Assembly: GCA_900317155.1 (NCBI GenBank)
Contig: ONFO01000002.1
Span: 62,001-126,000, forward strand
Direction: 5' to 3'
DNA from: an uncultured Bacteroidales bacterium
Lineage (GTDB): Bacteria; Bacteroidota; Bacteroidia; Bacteroidales; F082
DNA: 64,000 nucleotides
Each line of letters opens with the position of its first letter. Within the stretch, counting starts at the first letter, position 1. The translations under genes and the position numbers were made by a program. The notes beneath the pieces are model-generated. The model had not been told where the DNA came from. It ran no database searches and saw only the letters and a program-made list of their open reading frames with translations. Of this stretch, positions 62,716 to 64,000 are shown one piece after another.

Positions 62716-64000
62716 ATGAAGAACAAAAGAGTAAAAAGAACAGGACTAACATTGATTGGGACAAGCATAGGCTTATTCTTGTTGCTCGGCATAGTTTACC
62801 TGCTTTCAACGAGGGAAGATGTACTTAACAAACGCATACAGCAATCCGTGCTGCGCATCGACAACGAAATGCAGCAACTGATTGGCAAAGGACTCAACAA
62901 TACCGAACTTGAAAAAGAAAAAATTGGATTGGTGGTTTTCATGAACGACACCTTGGTATATTGGAACAATAACGACGTCCATCCAAAACTGATGAAACGA
63001 AAGGTGAAAGTGGGCAACGACACCATTTGCCATCTGCTTAATGGCAATTATTTCATCAAATCATACCAAACTGGATCGATGACCTATTATTTATTCAAAC
63101 TACTTAACACCACCTATCCCATTGAGAATCGCTACTTCCAAAACTACAGCACGCTTTACCCTCAGTTTATCGATGTTGACATCAGCTTTGAACAGGAAAG
63201 AGAAGGACGTAACATACACAACCATGAAGGAAAAACACTTACCCGATGCCAAATCAACACACAACCCAAAATCAAAAAACCATACGCCTATTTGCCATAT
63301 TTGTTCCTGATCTTACTACTTGCTGGAATAATTATGGCCTTCGGAAGTAAAAATAAAAACACAAGAAAGAGAAAAGGTTTCAATATTGAATTAGGCATTG
63401 GTATCAGCATAATAGTCGCAATTCTAGCCACTTATCTTTACGATAAGATAACGATAAACAAAGAAAACGAAAGACTGGCCAACATAGCTGAAAGCCTACT
63501 CAAGAAACGAGATGCTGACTTCGAACAATCCTATGTCCAATTCGTTCAAAAGATAGAAGCCGATACCACGCTCCATGAAATGCTTTTTGCGGAAAGCAAT
63601 ATCTTGGCCGACGTCATATTAGGCTACTCCAAAGAATTACTTTTCGACGAAACAATGCAAGCCTACATTGCATCCCTTACCGTATGTTCTCCCAACGATG
63701 AAATCAGCATACAACCTGAAGGCTATATTGAGAACTGTGATGATTACTTCCTTGAAAAGATAGCCAATAACAAACAGCAAAGGGTGGGCAACGGATTGTA
63801 TTTCATGGATTATTACACACTCGACCCAAATTACCTGGGAAAGATAAGAATACATTCGGCAGACTCATTGCAGCAAAAGACACTCTATTTTGAGTTCTAT
63901 AAACCTATCGCCCCAGAAGGTTTTGGATTTCCGCAGCTCCTGCAAGAGTCAAAAAATCAAAAGCCTTACGATTATTCAGTAGCCAATTATCGCGACAACC
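62716..64000 (+). CDS. Large membrane sensor protein, cut by window edge
   Basis: 428 codons are visible from the ATG at 62716 and no stop occurs before the window ends. Three hydrophobic helices are near residues 9-31, 190-212 and 223-243, with an extracytoplasmic domain of about 155 residues between the first two and a second extracytoplasmic region after the third. KMSK-like kinase motifs would lie further downstream and are not in the window. The layout and the position next to mnmG fit large Bacteroidales sensor histidine kinases, but the kinase domain cannot be seen, so this is a guess from architecture. Confidence 0.6.
   Translation, partial: MKNKRVKRTGLTLIGTSIGLFLLLGIVYLLSTREDVLNKRIQQSVLRIDNEMQQLIGKGLNNTELEKEKIGLVVFMNDTLVYWNNNDVHPKLMKRKVKVGNDTICHLLNGNYFIKSYQTGSMTYYLFKLLNTTYPIENRYFQNYSTLYPQFIDVDISFEQEREGRNIHNHEGKTLTRCQINTQPKIKKPYAYLPYLFLILLLAGIIMAFGSKNKNTRKRKGFNIELGIGISIIVAILATYLYDKITINKENERLANIAESLLKKRDADFEQSYVQFVQKIEADTTLHEMLFAESNILADVILGYSKELLFDETMQAYIASLTVCSPNDEISIQPEGYIENCDDYFLEKIANNKQQRVGNGLYFMDYYTLDPNYLGKIRIHSADSLQQKTLYFEFYKPIAPEGFGFPQLLQESKNQKPYDYSVANYRDN

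Overview
The window looks like a Bacteroidales chromosome. Its intergenic regions repeatedly carry the Bacteroidetes -7 promoter element TAnnTTTG, genes mostly lack Shine-Dalgarno sequences, and several proteins are typical of the phylum (DUF4954, DUF4175, HU-like proteins, a secreted peptidase with a type IX secretion C-terminal sorting domain). The species cannot be named from the sequence alone.

Layout. (1) 1-7.1 kb, minus strand: an accessory/defence region. It holds a SEFIR-domain protein, a three-gene HNH / AAA ATPase / DUF4435 operon resembling the PARIS anti-phage pair AriA-AriB, a toxin-antitoxin pair and an orphan STAND-like ATPase. Three copies of a dispersed repeat (about 235 bp when complete) lie upstream of three of these modules. 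A 51-bp relic of a UDP-glucose dehydrogenase gene abuts one copy. (2) 7.4-11.3 kb, plus strand: an unrecognised protein, then a compact operon of an OB-like protein, a DUF5675 protein, an HU-like protein, a membrane-anchored amidase and a small protein with a lipobox at one end and a transmembrane helix at the other. The last two together look like a lysis cassette (endolysin plus unimolecular spanin). (3) 11.4-44.5 kb, all minus strand: a very large surface-polysaccharide locus. It encodes dTDP-sugar synthesis (RmlA, RmlB, tandem FdtA-like cupin, FdtB-like aminotransferase), GalE, two UDP-sugar dehydrogenases, a WlbA-like oxidoreductase, NagB, initiating transferase (WecA-like), WecG, two glycosyltransferases, polymerase, flippase, acyl/acetyltransferases, a beta-helix protein, a CapA-like protein and five ATP-grasp proteins. 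A GIY-YIG nuclease gene surrounded by palindromic repeats and relics of a second capA and a second flippase gene interrupt the locus. A solitary N6-adenine methyltransferase sits directly upstream of galE. (4) 46.4-64 kb: mostly housekeeping genes (tsaB, gltX, ybeY, mnmG) with an M28 peptidase, a DUF748 protein, wecC-wecB, a DUF4175 protein, a methyltransferase and the start of a large membrane sensor. Two near-perfect parS-like sites flank mnmG, suggesting proximity to the replication origin.

How it fits together. RmlA and RmlB make dTDP-4-keto-6-deoxyglucose, and the cupin and aminotransferase can turn it into a 3-amino-3,6-dideoxyhexose. Ugd, the WbpO/TviB-like enzyme and WecC make three classes of UDP-uronic acid. 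The WecA-like enzyme starts the unit on undecaprenyl phosphate, glycosyltransferases extend it, the flippase and Wzy-like polymerase export and polymerise it. The many ATP-grasp proteins, a CapA-like protein, a GNAT protein and an alanine-dehydrogenase/opine-like oxidoreductase suggest (inference) that the polymer is decorated with amino acids, perhaps as amides on its uronic acids. No wza/wzc export genes or NusG-like regulator are seen in the window.

Positions of short motifs were counted by eye and may be off by one or two bases. No database search was possible.
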